From positions 243,192 to 307,191 of the forward strand of contig DEML01000068.1 of assembly GCA_002359185.1 (NCBI GenBank): 64,000 nucleotides of DNA. The letters are read 5' to 3'. Each line of letters begins with the position of its first letter. The stretch's first letter is position 1. This stretch comes from Planctomycetaceae bacterium UBA2671 (GTDB lineage: Bacteria > Planctomycetota > Planctomycetia > Planctomycetales > Planctomycetaceae). This document shows, one piece after another, positions 52,685-63,540 of this stretch. Under the pieces are notes generated by a model, which worked only from the letters and a program-made list of their open reading frames with translations, was not told the DNA's origin and searched no databases. A program made the translations under genes and the position numbers.

Positions 52685-55600
52685 TCAGGTCGAAGCCGTT
52701 GTCATCAGGATCAGCATGAGACCAATCATCATCAGGCTAATCACGAACAGATGGCGTTTGCGAAACAGAGGGCGTTCGGTTGCATGATAACAGACCAGGC
52801 CAATTCCCCAGATGCATGTTAATAAGGTGAGCCCCCAGCGGTCGTAGGCTTCCGCATTGAGAACTGTCACTTGAGGGACGGAATCGGCAGCCGATCCTGA
52901 GGTACTGACAGATCGATACATGGCCAGTGATTGAGTTGTCCAACTGTTCTCAGCTATTGAATTCCAGCCTTGATGGAGTGAAGAGTCGGTGTCACTCAGA
53001 GATTTCTGTATCGTATTTTGGAATTCTTCCAGTGTCTGTTCCTTCGGACTCTGTTCTTCATTTTCAAATTCCCGGAGTTCTGGATTCAGCAATTTCAAAT
53101 CGTCCTGATTCGAGCTGACCTGCCTGCCAAGCAAATCCAGGATCTGTGTATAATCCCGCCAGGTGTTGAGGATGCGATCAGGCGGGCATCGAGTTGTTTT
53201 TCGATCAATAATCCGCCAGCTGGTTTTTATTGCTGAGGAAGAGGTTGGCACATCAATTCGATATTCGGTGAATAATGTGGAAGGTCTTACAGATTTCCAG
53301 TGGATCAACAGACTCGCTACGCCTGCTTGCCCCGTCGCATTGATTTGCAGTGAGGTTGAGTTTTGCTGGACGACGATGCTATCGGTGGGAAATAATTCGG
53401 AGATTTTACATTCGGCTGGAATCTGAATTGTCGAGCTCAATTCCGCTATCCCTGTAGAATCTGCTGGCCAGAAAATCAATGTCTCCCCATTCCAGACCTC
53501 ACCCTCCTGAAAAACGGTATGGTCCAGCATTGGTGAAATTAAATCCAATGAATCTGGTGATTGCTCGTCGGTCATATTTTCTATAGACGGATCCATTTTC
53601 TCAATTTGTGAGGAGGGCTCTTTCCGGACATTCTCACGCTCTGAAAGATTGTCCTCCCCTTGTAAAATCTCTGTATCAATTTTATTGAGCTGGTACGACG
53701 GTAAGTCCCGAAAGGATTGCTTGTCTGTCCATAGCAGGGTCAATGGTTGAGAACTGATCAGTTCGGAATTCTGCTCTCCTGATCGAGAGAGTGACCATTG
53801 GGTTCTGGAGATGGAATTGATAACCCGTGCAGATTCCGTCAGTGATGTAGCCGTCAGAATTCTCGGAGGGGATGAGCTGATCTCAGTGGATTTGAGGCTG
53901 CGTCGCTTCTTCCAGTTCACTTTCAGAGTAAAACGATCGTTGACTGGTTGCTCAAATAAGAACTGAAACTGGCTTCCATTGTTAATCAAACGCACGCCAT
54001 TATTCTGACCGTCAGAGACCAAAGTTACAGACTCCGCGCTCCAGCCGGACTCATTACTGCAAAGGAGCGACCAGCGTGGTCCCCCTGATGTCACTGCCTG
54101 ATAGGTGGTGTTTAAGAGAATTTCCTTTTGCTCGATCTGATAGACATAATCTGTCTGGAGTATCAGTTGAGCAGGCAATGGCTGAAGACCAATACGAATG
54201 GACGGCGCATTCTGAACGCGAAAACACATGGCAGAAAGTTGAACAGCTGCGGTATCGTTCCAAACTTTTTGAAAAGATTCCTGAGTCAAACGACTCGCTT
54301 TGGCATCGACGAACTGGCAACTTAAATCGTAGCCGGGCACCTGTGTTTGCACCGCAAGCTGAGTTGAAATTGAGGCACCATTATCGACGATCTGTGGCAG
54401 ATTTAATACGGACTCCCGATTGATAACAGGGACTGTTGCGAGAAAACGAATCACACAGGTCGCTTTACCGGGAATTGTTCGAGAGACCTCCATTTTGACA
54501 AGTTGATCTCCCGATTCGTCCTCAGTTTTTTTGATGGCTATCTGTTTCGCACCTACGATATCCTGAATGATTAATTGAGCAGGCAAAACGAGCGTAAACT
54601 CCCGGCTACTGTTTTCAACGACGTTATAACCAAGTTGCCAGATCAATTCGATTTGCTGAGGATACAGTTCCAGTAACGTATTGATCTCAGTCACACTGAG
54701 TGGATTCACTTTCGGCACAACTCCACTGGCTGAAAGATTATTGATTTCAAGAATGAGTTGATCTATCGATCCCAGCTGAATCGTTGCATACTCCTGATCA
54801 CTCTCATCTTTTTTATCGACCGATATGGCATCGACAATCTGATTCGGCAATTTCAGCCTGTCCGAGAGACTTCGTGGATAACTCAACGTTGAACTGGCTG
54901 AATTCGGGATTTTCATCGACAGACGGGTCAGTCCCGTCAGGCTGGTTTCCTCAGGCAGGACATCAACCCGGATGCGGTATCGACGAAATGGGGAACTTTG
55001 TCGACCAAACGAACCTGAAACAAATGGATTCTCCGGTTGAAGGATTTCTGTGGTTGGCAATTTATTGGCATTGAGGGGGATCTCTAATCCCTGGTTCTCT
55101 GGGAGTGGAGTCATGTTGACAATCTGATCATTCACCTCAGCTCGTAATGCGGAAATTCGTGAGATTCCGGAAATGGGAAGGATAAAGCGAGTCAGGGGGG
55201 TAATCCCTTTTTCGATCACATCGAATTCACAGTGAATGACATATTCTCCCTGAGCATCTGGACGCAACGAATAATGAGCCGAGTGAAAAAGAATGTCATT
55301 TTTTCCCTGCCGGGTGGTCAATTGAGTCCGCAATTTTTCCGCATACTGGTTTCTGACATAGACCACAGGCGGGAATTCCTCGAACGTCATCCCAGTAAAT
55401 TCAGTATTCAGCTTTGCTTGAGAGATTGGTATCAGCACATCTTCGATTGTCTCGACTTGCTGATCGATAACAGGGAGGATGGCTGTTGTTGATTCGTTCT
55501 GGCAACGAGCGTGGTTCACCAGACTCAGAAAAATCAGAATCGTCAGCAGCGAGCGTCCCAGTATCAATACACGTAATGGATGAACGATTTCCGATCCTGA

Positions 55601-58600
55601 TTCCGAAGGATTTTCTTTCAAATGTTTCTGACTCCAGCGTTCCAATGACGGAGCCAGTTGTGCAACGATCAACATTGCACAGATCGCAGGGTATAAGAAA
55701 ACAATTTCATTCCAACCGGGAATGATACTGATCAAAAACGTGAGAACTCCTGCACTGATCAACATCCAGCGAGCGGAAACGAAGCGGCTGGAATGGATGA
55801 AATAAAATAGAAATAAAGACATCAGGAACGACCAGCAGATCCATTTCCAGGAAGTTGTCTCATGCACACGAGGCAATCGAACGATCTCATGATCTGGAAT
55901 GAAAATTTCAGACTCATAAATATGATGAGTTCCCGCGTCGACGAATTCCTGCATCCTTGTTTTTAAAGGACTCGAATTCAGAACGTCTGAATTGTTCTCG
56001 GCAAACTTCCAGAAGGGAAACTCAGGAGTCACTTTCAATTGGATATTCTTAGCTTCGCAGACGATCAATTGAATTCGATCAGGTACAATGATTGCCTCTG
56101 GCAATACAAGCGAATCGTTATTCTCGCAGGAATAGTGCAGTGAAACCTTTTGCAACTGTTCGGTCATCTCCGGCAGCCGATATTTCGAGACTCTCTGGTT
56201 AATATTAAAAGTTGTATCGTTGAGCAGTATTGTTTTCAAAAAAATCGGTTCAGGAAATTTCAATTCAATTGAGCGGGGCCATTTGCTGCTTTCTGAACTA
56301 ATACACTGCAATTCACATTCAATCACATCTCCATGATTTCCAGAAGGCAAGCAGAAGAGTGTTGCCATCCATGATGATTTTACGAGTGCGGGAGGATCTG
56401 TCGTTACTGCGTCTGTTGTCTGAAGTCGATGAACGCTCAACTCGGGGACTGACTCCGATGAGGAATAGCTGAACTCCGAGACAGGATCTGCTTGTTGATT
56501 TCCTTTGGGAGAAAGTAATCTCAGTTCAGCGATTTCTGTGGCCTGATTTAAAACGAGTGCCGTATAAGAGGTGCTGTTTAACAATTCAGGAATGGCGAGA
56601 GGTGTATCGGACTGGATGGGAATCGGGACCACAGTTTCTAAACTGATACCGGCATGAGTCGGTTCTGATTCCCAAAGGAGTGTCCAGCTTCGGGTCGATG
56701 TTGTTGAAGGATTGCTATAGAGCTGGACGCTTTGCAGGAAAGAGTTTGCAGTGGAATCCGATTGGGAACCAGATCGCTTCCAGGAGACGTCCATTGTTTG
56801 TCCCGACAGAATCCATTCGAGAGAATTCATGGACTGGGTCACCTGTGGAGGCACCGAAATTTGATGTCGTGCAAAGAGTTTTCCCTGATCTTCAAAGAGG
56901 ACGGTTTGCAATTCACATTGGTTTTGAATTGCTGGCAATTCGTCAACGATCATCGGCGTGAGTGATTCGTTTTGACTCCTGCGAACGAAGAAACGATTAA
57001 TGACTGAGACATCATCGATCCGCGCGTTTTCACTCCAGGCATTTAACTCCAATCCCGCTGTCATTTTTTTCAGCTGAGAATAGATAGGTCCATCAATGGC
57101 TTCCTTAACTTCACTTAACGGTGGAATGGTGCGCGTGATGGAAATCGATCGTGAGGAAATCAGAGTTTTATCCACCTGCCCATTGACGGGTGTCAAAATC
57201 GGAAAAGAGATTTGCTGTTGCCGATCCAGGGGTGTCCTCGGTTTGAGAGAAATACGCACGAGGATCGGTTTACGAAGCGGAATCTGATTGGCCAGATCGA
57301 TACTCAGATAGCTCTTTCCGTTTCGCCGCTCCGTCGTCCAACTCAGTGGTAATTCTTCACCAATTTCATTCAGCGCTTGAATTTCAGTGACGAGAAAATT
57401 ATTCGTTAACTGAAAGACCGCTTGATAAAAGCCGACCGCTGTTGGAGACCAGAGCATATCGTGAGTGATGACAAGTTGATCACTTCCTTCGCGACAATGA
57501 ATGATTTGATCGATCTTCAGTTCGGCATGAGGAATCATGGCCTGCAGTTTGATCTCTGGTGATTTTTCGATCACATCAAAAGACCATAAATCGCGTGTGC
57601 CATCGGTGAACCTGGCACTCTTTTGCATCAGTCCTGATGTGCTTAACGATTTCACCTGATAGGGAGCGTCAATGGAAATATTGACTTCTCCTTCCAGGCT
57701 CACCTCATTCATGATTGTGGGGAGTTGAGTGGTCAACTGACCGTCAGAGGACAACTCAATTTTACCACGAACACGTAATGTGGCCGCTTTGGACGATTCC
57801 CCCGGCAATAAATTGAATCGATAGGATCGTCCATTTTCAGACTTGCTCTCAACTAATTTCAATCGATGTGAAGCATCTTCCAGGTTAAGTGTCACGGATT
57901 GAACACGAAACTTCTGGGGGATCCATAACAGGCAACTTCGCTCGGGCTCCTGGCTGGCTGTCAACATAAAATCGCTTGTAAAGGCGGCTCCTGAAGCAGA
58001 GATATTTATCAGTTGAACCGAACGATAGGTTTGATGAAGTGGCACTGTCTGCGGAGGAACCTGTTGAACAATTAACTTCAGTTGTTCTTCTTCAAGCCCC
58101 AGTATCGTCCAGGTTCGAAATCCATTGCTCGGCTCAGAAACATACGTGACAACCTCGCTGATAGACTCGACTTTCAACAGGAGGTCTTCCGGGAGCTTCA
58201 GTTTAAAAGTCGATTGGGAAGCGGCCATGAGCCGAAGTGGAAATTCGACTGAATGGCCATTTTTTTGGCCGAGACTAATCCAGGTTCCAGACAGTCGTTT
58301 TGTGTTGCCATCGGCATAAATCACAAATCGATCATTCGCATCAATCCCCCAGCGATCCGAGGAACTCGATTCCACGGCATTCGACCAGGCCATCGATTCG
58401 ATTATCAGATTTGGTTTGCCGAATCGAATCCAGCCTGCCAACTCCTCATCAGCTGCCAGTTCCAGATCCAGGGATCCCTCGGTGAATTTTCCTTCCGAGT
58501 AAGTCGCCTGATAAGTGGCCTGTTTAACGCGACCATCTCGAGACTGCAGCATTCTGGGCACACTTTGAGTTTGTGCCTGGATCAGACGAGCTGTGGAAAT

Positions 58601-58810
58601 GGGTTGCCAATCTCCGCCTGGCCACAATTCCGGTTGGTTCTCCGGAACATACACTCGACGAATCGGTATGCCATTTTCAGACTGTGCCAGAGCCGTTCCC
58701 GATAAAAATACGAGAAGGGCCATCAGCAGATAAAGAAAATGAAAATTCAAGAGACAGGCCGTTCGACCATTCTCAGGAATTTGATCGCTGATGTTCTGCG
58801 GACATTTCAT
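52685..58810 (-). CDS. Giant membrane-anchored extracytoplasmic protein of unknown function (2041 aa)
   Basis: About 2041 residues from ATG 58810; GTG 58831 is another start. It begins with a signal peptide or anchor (FLYLLMALLVFLSGTALAQ). A long beta-rich extracytoplasmic region follows. Around residues 985-1105 is a membrane cluster with three or four helices (WICWSFLMSLFLFYFIH, WMLISAGVLTFLISIIPGW, IVFLYPAICAMLIVAQLA); the last, SLLTILIFLSLVNHARC, looks like a second signal peptide before QNESTT. A second extracytoplasmic region runs to two C-terminal helices (LTLLTCIWGIGLVCYH, LFVISLMMIGLMLILM). This order suggests fusion of two proteins. It starts 78 bp after the 1144-residue protein gene, so they are likely one operon. 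No catalytic motif recognised. Confidence 0.8.
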   Translation of the reverse strand: MKCPQNISDQIPENGRTACLLNFHFLYLLMALLVFLSGTALAQSENGIPIRRVYVPENQPELWPGGDWQPISTARLIQAQTQSVPRMLQSRDGRVKQATYQATYSEGKFTEGSLDLELAADEELAGWIRFGKPNLIIESMAWSNAVESSSSDRWGIDANDRFVIYADGNTKRLSGTWISLGQKNGHSVEFPLRLMAASQSTFKLKLPEDLLLKVESISEVVTYVSEPSNGFRTWTILGLEEEQLKLIVQQVPPQTVPLHQTYRSVQLINISASGAAFTSDFMLTASQEPERSCLLWIPQKFRVQSVTLNLEDASHRLKLVESKSENGRSYRFNLLPGESSKAATLRVRGKIELSSDGQLTTQLPTIMNEVSLEGEVNISIDAPYQVKSLSTSGLMQKSARFTDGTRDLWSFDVIEKSPEIKLQAMIPHAELKIDQIIHCREGSDQLVITHDMLWSPTAVGFYQAVFQLTNNFLVTEIQALNEIGEELPLSWTTERRNGKSYLSIDLANQIPLRKPILVRISLKPRTPLDRQQQISFPILTPVNGQVDKTLISSRSISITRTIPPLSEVKEAIDGPIYSQLKKMTAGLELNAWSENARIDDVSVINRFFVRRSQNESLTPMIVDELPAIQNQCELQTVLFEDQGKLFARHQISVPPQVTQSMNSLEWILSGQTMDVSWKRSGSQSDSTANSFLQSVQLYSNPSTTSTRSWTLLWESEPTHAGISLETVVPIPIQSDTPLAIPELLNSTSYTALVLNQATEIAELRLLSPKGNQQADPVSEFSYSSSESVPELSVHRLQTTDAVTTDPPALVKSSWMATLFCLPSGNHGDVIECELQCISSESSKWPRSIELKFPEPIFLKTILLNDTTFNINQRVSKYRLPEMTEQLQKVSLHYSCENNDSLVLPEAIIVPDRIQLIVCEAKNIQLKVTPEFPFWKFAENNSDVLNSSPLKTRMQEFVDAGTHHIYESEIFIPDHEIVRLPRVHETTSWKWICWSFLMSLFLFYFIHSSRFVSARWMLISAGVLTFLISIIPGWNEIVFLYPAICAMLIVAQLAPSLERWSQKHLKENPSESGSEIVHPLRVLILGRSLLTILIFLSLVNHARCQNESTTAILPVIDQQVETIEDVLIPISQAKLNTEFTGMTFEEFPPVVYVRNQYAEKLRTQLTTRQGKNDILFHSAHYSLRPDAQGEYVIHCEFDVIEKGITPLTRFILPISGISRISALRAEVNDQIVNMTPLPENQGLEIPLNANKLPTTEILQPENPFVSGSFGRQSSPFRRYRIRVDVLPEETSLTGLTRLSMKIPNSASSTLSYPRSLSDRLKLPNQIVDAISVDKKDESDQEYATIQLGSIDQLILEINNLSASGVVPKVNPLSVTEINTLLELYPQQIELIWQLGYNVVENSSREFTLVLPAQLIIQDIVGAKQIAIKKTEDESGDQLVKMEVSRTIPGKATCVIRFLATVPVINRESVLNLPQIVDNGASISTQLAVQTQVPGYDLSCQFVDAKASRLTQESFQKVWNDTAAVQLSAMCFRVQNAPSIRIGLQPLPAQLILQTDYVYQIEQKEILLNTTYQAVTSGGPRWSLLCSNESGWSAESVTLVSDGQNNGVRLINNGSQFQFLFEQPVNDRFTLKVNWKKRRSLKSTEISSSPPRILTATSLTESARVINSISRTQWSLSRSGEQNSELISSQPLTLLWTDKQSFRDLPSYQLNKIDTEILQGEDNLSERENVRKEPSSQIEKMDPSIENMTDEQSPDSLDLISPMLDHTVFQEGEVWNGETLIFWPADSTGIAELSSTIQIPAECKISELFPTDSIVVQQNSTSLQINATGQAGVASLLIHWKSVRPSTLFTEYRIDVPTSSSAIKTSWRIIDRKTTRCPPDRILNTWRDYTQILDLLGRQVSSNQDDLKLLNPELREFENEEQSPKEQTLEEFQNTIQKSLSDTDSSLHQGWNSIAENSWTTQSLAMYRSVSTSGSAADSVPQVTVLNAEAYDRWGLTLLTCIWGIGLVCYHATERPLFRKRHLFVISLMMIGLMLILMTTAST

Positions 58811-58888
58811 CGGCTTGATTCGAGGCTGCACAGTAATAGGACTATTAGAATATTCAATGGAAGTTTGATGTCACATTTCCTACAGGAA

Positions 58889-61800
58889 TCACCGATGCGA
58901 CGATCCAAGAACTTCCTGTCGCGGTGGTGGTTGTAACCGTGTGATTTCATCAGGATTAACACCGTGTGCATCCATTTGAATGGCTCCATCACTGATGCCA
59001 CGATCGTCCTGATGGGGACCCACAATGATGAGCGTTGGCTCATCCTGGCGGTAACGCATGTAATAAGCACCCCAGATCGCAATCCCGATCGCCAGCACAC
59101 CGACGAGCAGAGGTTGTATCAGGACCGCCAGTTCCTGTGGAAAAATGACGGCCAATGTGCTGAACACAACGATCAGCCCCATAGCGCAACGAATCTGGTA
59201 GGACTGAGGTCGTCCGAGAATGAGGATGGCAATCAACAGAGGCAGTCCACAGCCGATCGTCATCAACAAACCTCGCCCTACGGCTCGAAACACGATCGTT
59301 TCCGGCCATTGATAACTGGTGAATCGATAAAAGCCCGCTTCCTGAACAGTAGAATCAGAACTTCCATTAGTCATCGAATAGTGAGCAAGAGGAACACGGC
59401 GAAAACCGAATCCCAGCCAGCGCCATCCATAATTTGCAATGAGGTTATCGGGTGGCTGAAATAAATAGACTCCGGCAGGAAATTTGATATCCCAGCTCAT
59501 CATACCAATCCTCTGATCGAGTGAATGACTCGGCAGACTCAACGTTTGGGTTAACAACGAAGTCAATCCTCCAGACTCGAAATTTCGAGCCGTGATAACG
59601 AGTTTACCAGGTTGCCCGACTGCATCTTCAGGAAGCAATAGACGCACTTGATCGTCATCCATGACGGGTGTCAGAGTCGAGGCTTCCCGACGACCATCCC
59701 GTATCCAGTAAGCCGAAGTTACGTCGGTAGAAGATTGTAAATCGAGCGTGAAACTGGCGGGTGTTCTCGCGATTTGCAGGTTCATGATATTGAGTATGGT
59801 TCCATCGGCTGCGATTCGAGTTTCCACCTTCGCATCTACGAAGCCAACGTCCGTTCCCTGTCGACTGCGTGAGAGATCAATCTGGAGAGTCTCTTCAGAG
59901 TTTTTTTCCACACTCGAATAGAGAGTTGCCCGGGGGCCCGTTTCTTCCAACTGCCAGTGATCATTTGCAGGGGTAATCGCATAGGGGGTTTGATTGATCA
60001 ACTCTCGCCTTAAACGATCACAGGGAGTCGCCTTGATTTCAGGAATTCGACACACGCGACTTGATAACTGTTCGCCAGAATCGAATGGACAAGCGAGGTG
60101 AGCATGAATGATAAACTCTCCCAGGATGGGCTTGAGAGGCCGATAGATATATTCCTGAATGCGTTTTGAGTCGATAGCGGACTCTGAGGAACTGGGAGAT
60201 GGTTCCCGAGTCCGGGCTGTCAAATTCAATTTTTCACCTGAAACATCTTTGAATGAAACCGGCATGAGAGACGAATCGCCTGGAGGCAACAGAATCTGAA
60301 AGCGAAATTCTTCTGCAGGGATATTTTCGATTTGGAATTCAAAGAAATATTCGACGGCTAATGTTCTGTTTTTAGTATCAATATCGGACAGAAAAATAGA
60401 CTCCTGACAAACCGAGAACTGATGGACTTTTTCAAATTTTATGGTTCGAGTCTCTTCGGATTCCTGTAAGGCAAACCAGTGAGAGTTCTGTAACGCTGAG
60501 CCAGTATTTCGAAATAAGGTTTGCGACTTAGCCAGCTCTGCTCCCCGTTCTTTCTCCAGCACGCGAAATCCATTCATCGCCAGTAAAGCCGCGTATTGCG
60601 GGACTGTAGTCGAGATTCGCAAAATCTGATCCTGATATTCGGCATTCGCAGTCGCAGCAAAAACCGGCAAAGGTAAATTCAAGTGCTCATCGTTTTCCAG
60701 ATATTCTTCCACTGGTCGATCGAGCTTTCTGCGAGCCAGAAAACGGATTTTCTGAGGTGTCTCCCAGCCTGGAGTCGAAATCACGAGTTGATCTGATTTT
60801 TCAAATGTGACATCAAGAGGAATGTCTCCGGAAGTGACCGTCGATAACTCCCAGCCTTCAGTGTCGAAATCTTTCCAGATGACACTCAGTGTTTCCACAA
60901 CACCATTTTTTGGGATGACCACAAACTCACCCGACAAGTTGATGTGATCACGACCGACAAGCACATCGAAATAGCTTTCCGAAGTAAATGTCGTTTCCGA
61001 CCGCTGGGCAGACATGACCAGTTGTATCGGTTGATTATAAAATCGAAACCCCTGATTCGCATCAGTCACAAAAGTGATTTCACGTACATCCGTGGTGATG
61101 ATGTTATCGGACTGAGGGACGAGCTGCGTCATCCGCCAGTCGGTCGAGCGACGGATCGCAATCTTTCCGGTTTCTTTACGTGCCTGAACGACTTTAAAAC
61201 CATCAATCACCAACTGACTTTCAAATCGGCGAATCGGGGCACTCAGCTTCCAGTTGATAATCGCGCTACTTTGGACGGGGGGTGAAAAATTGAGAGTGAT
61301 TGAAGAGGGGTCAGCCGCATCAAACACATATTTCATGGTCCGGTCCGAAGTCACGTTTTCCAACTGGAACCCGGATGGCAATTTGATTTGCAGCGAACTG
61401 AGGGCTCCCTGTTCCACCACAACCGTCTGTCGGGCATTAATGGTTGTCGATTCTCCCTGCCTGAGAACATCGACCAGACTCTCGACATCAAAAATTGGTT
61501 GAACACTCATGTCGATCGAGGAGTCGGACCATGTCAAATCGATCTGCTGCTGGAATCCGGCGATGCGAACCAAAGTGCCTTGATCATTCTGCTGGCGTTC
61601 CCAAAAACCTTTGCTGTTCAATTCCACAGCTGGATTCTGGAGGTTGAGCTGCAATTCCAGTTCCGTTCTCGATGCTGCTGGTAATGTCAGCAGTAACTGG
61701 TTTTCACTGCCTGTCCTGCTAATTGGCACCAACATTCGGACTTCCAGCTGAAACTGTTCGTGATCCCGATACCAGAGCAGCCATTGACCACTATCCACAT

Positions 61801-62323
61801 CTCGGGCAATCATCAATCGGTTTCGTTGAGGGTCTGCCGCTTCCGCCCCCTGCTCAGTGAATCCAGTGAGCACTGCTTCGCCCATCATCAACGGCAGAGA
61901 ATTCCACTCGCTGGATTGTTCCACTGAAAAATCAAATTGAAACCTCATCGCGGCCCAGGATTTTCCCGAAGCATCTTCACTTAATGATCCGCTTGCGGTG
62001 AGATTTCTTAAAATCCAGATCTGTTCCGTTTTCCGTTCCGCTTCCTGTCGATCCAACCACTCCAGATACTGTTCGATCGTCACATTCAAAGGAACAGCAA
62101 TCAGTCGCCCCTCACTATCGGGTAGCGAAATAATATCCTGCGGAACCCGCGAGGTGGACGGCAACGGCAGAGGGCTTGGTGTAACAGTAACCGGGGGCGT
62201 TGTTGGGGACGGACTGACTGGTGTTCCCGGAGGTGATTCAGGAGGAGCCTGGCCATTTTCGACTTGAGCAGAGCAGGGAATCACCAGCCAGATCGTCAGC
62301 AGCAACACAATTTGCGAGATCAT
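58889..62323 (-). CDS. Large membrane-anchored extracytoplasmic protein of unknown function (1144 aa)
   Basis: About 1144 residues from ATG 62323, which has AAGGGG upstream and starts at a signal peptide (MISQIVLLLTIWLVIPCSAQ); ATG 62371 is an alternative with weaker context. A proline-, serine- and threonine-rich linker (PESPPGTPVSPSPTTPPVTV) follows. Then comes IPLNVTIEQYLEWLDRQEAE and a long beta-rich region with repeated patterns such as ELELQLNLQNPAVEL and VVEQGALSSLQIKLPSGF. Three C-terminal helices (about 1010-1087; MTIGCGLPLLIAILIL, GLIVVFSTLAVIFP, LVGVLAIGIAIWGAYYM) and a short proline-containing tail end the protein. It is upstream of, and shares layout with, the 2041-residue protein. 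No known domain recognised; probably an envelope protein. Confidence 0.8.
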   Translation of the reverse strand: MISQIVLLLTIWLVIPCSAQVENGQAPPESPPGTPVSPSPTTPPVTVTPSPLPLPSTSRVPQDIISLPDSEGRLIAVPLNVTIEQYLEWLDRQEAERKTEQIWILRNLTASGSLSEDASGKSWAAMRFQFDFSVEQSSEWNSLPLMMGEAVLTGFTEQGAEAADPQRNRLMIARDVDSGQWLLWYRDHEQFQLEVRMLVPISRTGSENQLLLTLPAASRTELELQLNLQNPAVELNSKGFWERQQNDQGTLVRIAGFQQQIDLTWSDSSIDMSVQPIFDVESLVDVLRQGESTTINARQTVVVEQGALSSLQIKLPSGFQLENVTSDRTMKYVFDAADPSSITLNFSPPVQSSAIINWKLSAPIRRFESQLVIDGFKVVQARKETGKIAIRRSTDWRMTQLVPQSDNIITTDVREITFVTDANQGFRFYNQPIQLVMSAQRSETTFTSESYFDVLVGRDHINLSGEFVVIPKNGVVETLSVIWKDFDTEGWELSTVTSGDIPLDVTFEKSDQLVISTPGWETPQKIRFLARRKLDRPVEEYLENDEHLNLPLPVFAATANAEYQDQILRISTTVPQYAALLAMNGFRVLEKERGAELAKSQTLFRNTGSALQNSHWFALQESEETRTIKFEKVHQFSVCQESIFLSDIDTKNRTLAVEYFFEFQIENIPAEEFRFQILLPPGDSSLMPVSFKDVSGEKLNLTARTREPSPSSSESAIDSKRIQEYIYRPLKPILGEFIIHAHLACPFDSGEQLSSRVCRIPEIKATPCDRLRRELINQTPYAITPANDHWQLEETGPRATLYSSVEKNSEETLQIDLSRSRQGTDVGFVDAKVETRIAADGTILNIMNLQIARTPASFTLDLQSSTDVTSAYWIRDGRREASTLTPVMDDDQVRLLLPEDAVGQPGKLVITARNFESGGLTSLLTQTLSLPSHSLDQRIGMMSWDIKFPAGVYLFQPPDNLIANYGWRWLGFGFRRVPLAHYSMTNGSSDSTVQEAGFYRFTSYQWPETIVFRAVGRGLLMTIGCGLPLLIAILILGRPQSYQIRCAMGLIVVFSTLAVIFPQELAVLIQPLLVGVLAIGIAIWGAYYMRYRQDEPTLIIVGPHQDDRGISDGAIQMDAHGVNPDEITRLQPPPRQEVLGSSHR

Positions 62324-62630
62324 TCGCCCCTTGTGCTGAACTTGACTGAGTAACTGACTTGCTGTAACCATGGATCAATCCGTAATTGTTCGTTTCGGAA
62401 TTCAGAAAAAAGAATTCTTGTTCACATCCAGATTTATAATCTAAAATCACCTGCATCAGGGGATACAGATTTTCATTTCAAAGAGATGTTCAACAACCTT
62501 TACCCGGCTGATTTGACGGCACTGTAATTCTACCTCATCCCAGAGCCTGAAAATACATTCCCTCAGGATTCCATAGAATTTTATCATAAAGCTCTTTTGA
62601 TCTACATCCTGCCGGGACTAAACATTGTGG

Positions 62631-63419
62631 CTAAGTGTTCAGTAATGGTAGTAGCTCAGATTGCAACTGAGTAGACGAAGTTGCCAGGATGACACCCTGA
62701 TGAACATCTAGAGCAGAGGCATCGAGCCCGGTTGCCGTTCCCCCAGCTTCTCGAACAATGACTACGCCAGCCGCAATATCCCACGGATACAGGGTCGTCG
62801 ACCAGAATGCATCCAAATTTCCGCTGGCGAGATAGGCCAGATTGAGAGCCGCTGAACCGAGACGTTGAAGTGTCTGAGCATGAGGTAATACGTTCACAAA
62901 CCGCTTGAACGCTGGATGTTCCGGATCCCCGGCTACCGGAAGACTGGCCACACACATCGCTTTCGACAGCGATTCGGTTCCGCTAACAGAAAGTGACTCT
63001 CCATTCCGAGTTGCACCACAACCTTCAACCGCGGAATAAAGTTCGTCCCGGGTCGGATCGTAAATCACACCTAGAATCAATCGCCCCTGATATTCCAGGC
63101 CGATGGAAACGCAGTAGTAAGGAAACCCGTGGACATAATTTCCAGTCCCGTCCAGAGGATCGATAATCCACTGATATAGTGAATCTGTGTCCTGCTTCGA
63201 GAGCCCCTCTTCTCCCAGAAAACGATGATTGGGAAAAGCACCCTGCAGAATTTTGACGATCGTATTCTGCGAATCCAAGTCCGCATCGGTCACCAGATTT
63301 GACCGGCTTTTTTCAGAAACGGAAAAACGACTCCGCCAACTCTGCAGCACGCGACCCGCCTCTTGAGCAGCTGATTCGGCCGTCGTTTTCATCAATTGCC
63401 AACGCTCCATGTCGGCCAT
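62631..63419 (-). CDS. Inositol monophosphatase family protein
   Basis: 262 residues from ATG 63419 (ATG 63410 possible). Magnesium-dependent, lithium-sensitive phosphatase family. Motifs: FLGEEGLSK (68-76) with the first metal-binding glutamate, WIIDPLDGTGNYVHGFPYYC (84-103) and WDIAAGVVIVREAGG near the C-terminus. Residues 38-50, SRSNLVTDADLDS, match the N-terminal signature. It may act on inositol 1-phosphate, fructose 1,6-bisphosphate or PAP; the last would remove the by-product of the sulfotransferases seen elsewhere in the window, but this is speculative. Stands alone upstream of the giant membrane genes. Confidence 0.92.
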   Translation of the reverse strand: MADMERWQLMKTTAESAAQEAGRVLQSWRSRFSVSEKSRSNLVTDADLDSQNTIVKILQGAFPNHRFLGEEGLSKQDTDSLYQWIIDPLDGTGNYVHGFPYYCVSIGLEYQGRLILGVIYDPTRDELYSAVEGCGATRNGESLSVSGTESLSKAMCVASLPVAGDPEHPAFKRFVNVLPHAQTLQRLGSAALNLAYLASGNLDAFWSTTLYPWDIAAGVVIVREAGGTATGLDASALDVHQGVILATSSTQLQSELLPLLNT

Positions 63420-63540
63420 AATTTTTCCTTCCCTGATCTTAAAAAATTTACGACCGAAAATGTCGCATAAGGTGTGCCACTTCTGGCTTGCCCAGCAGTG
63501 TCTTTTCGATGTTGAAATTCAAATCAGATGATAATTAAGG

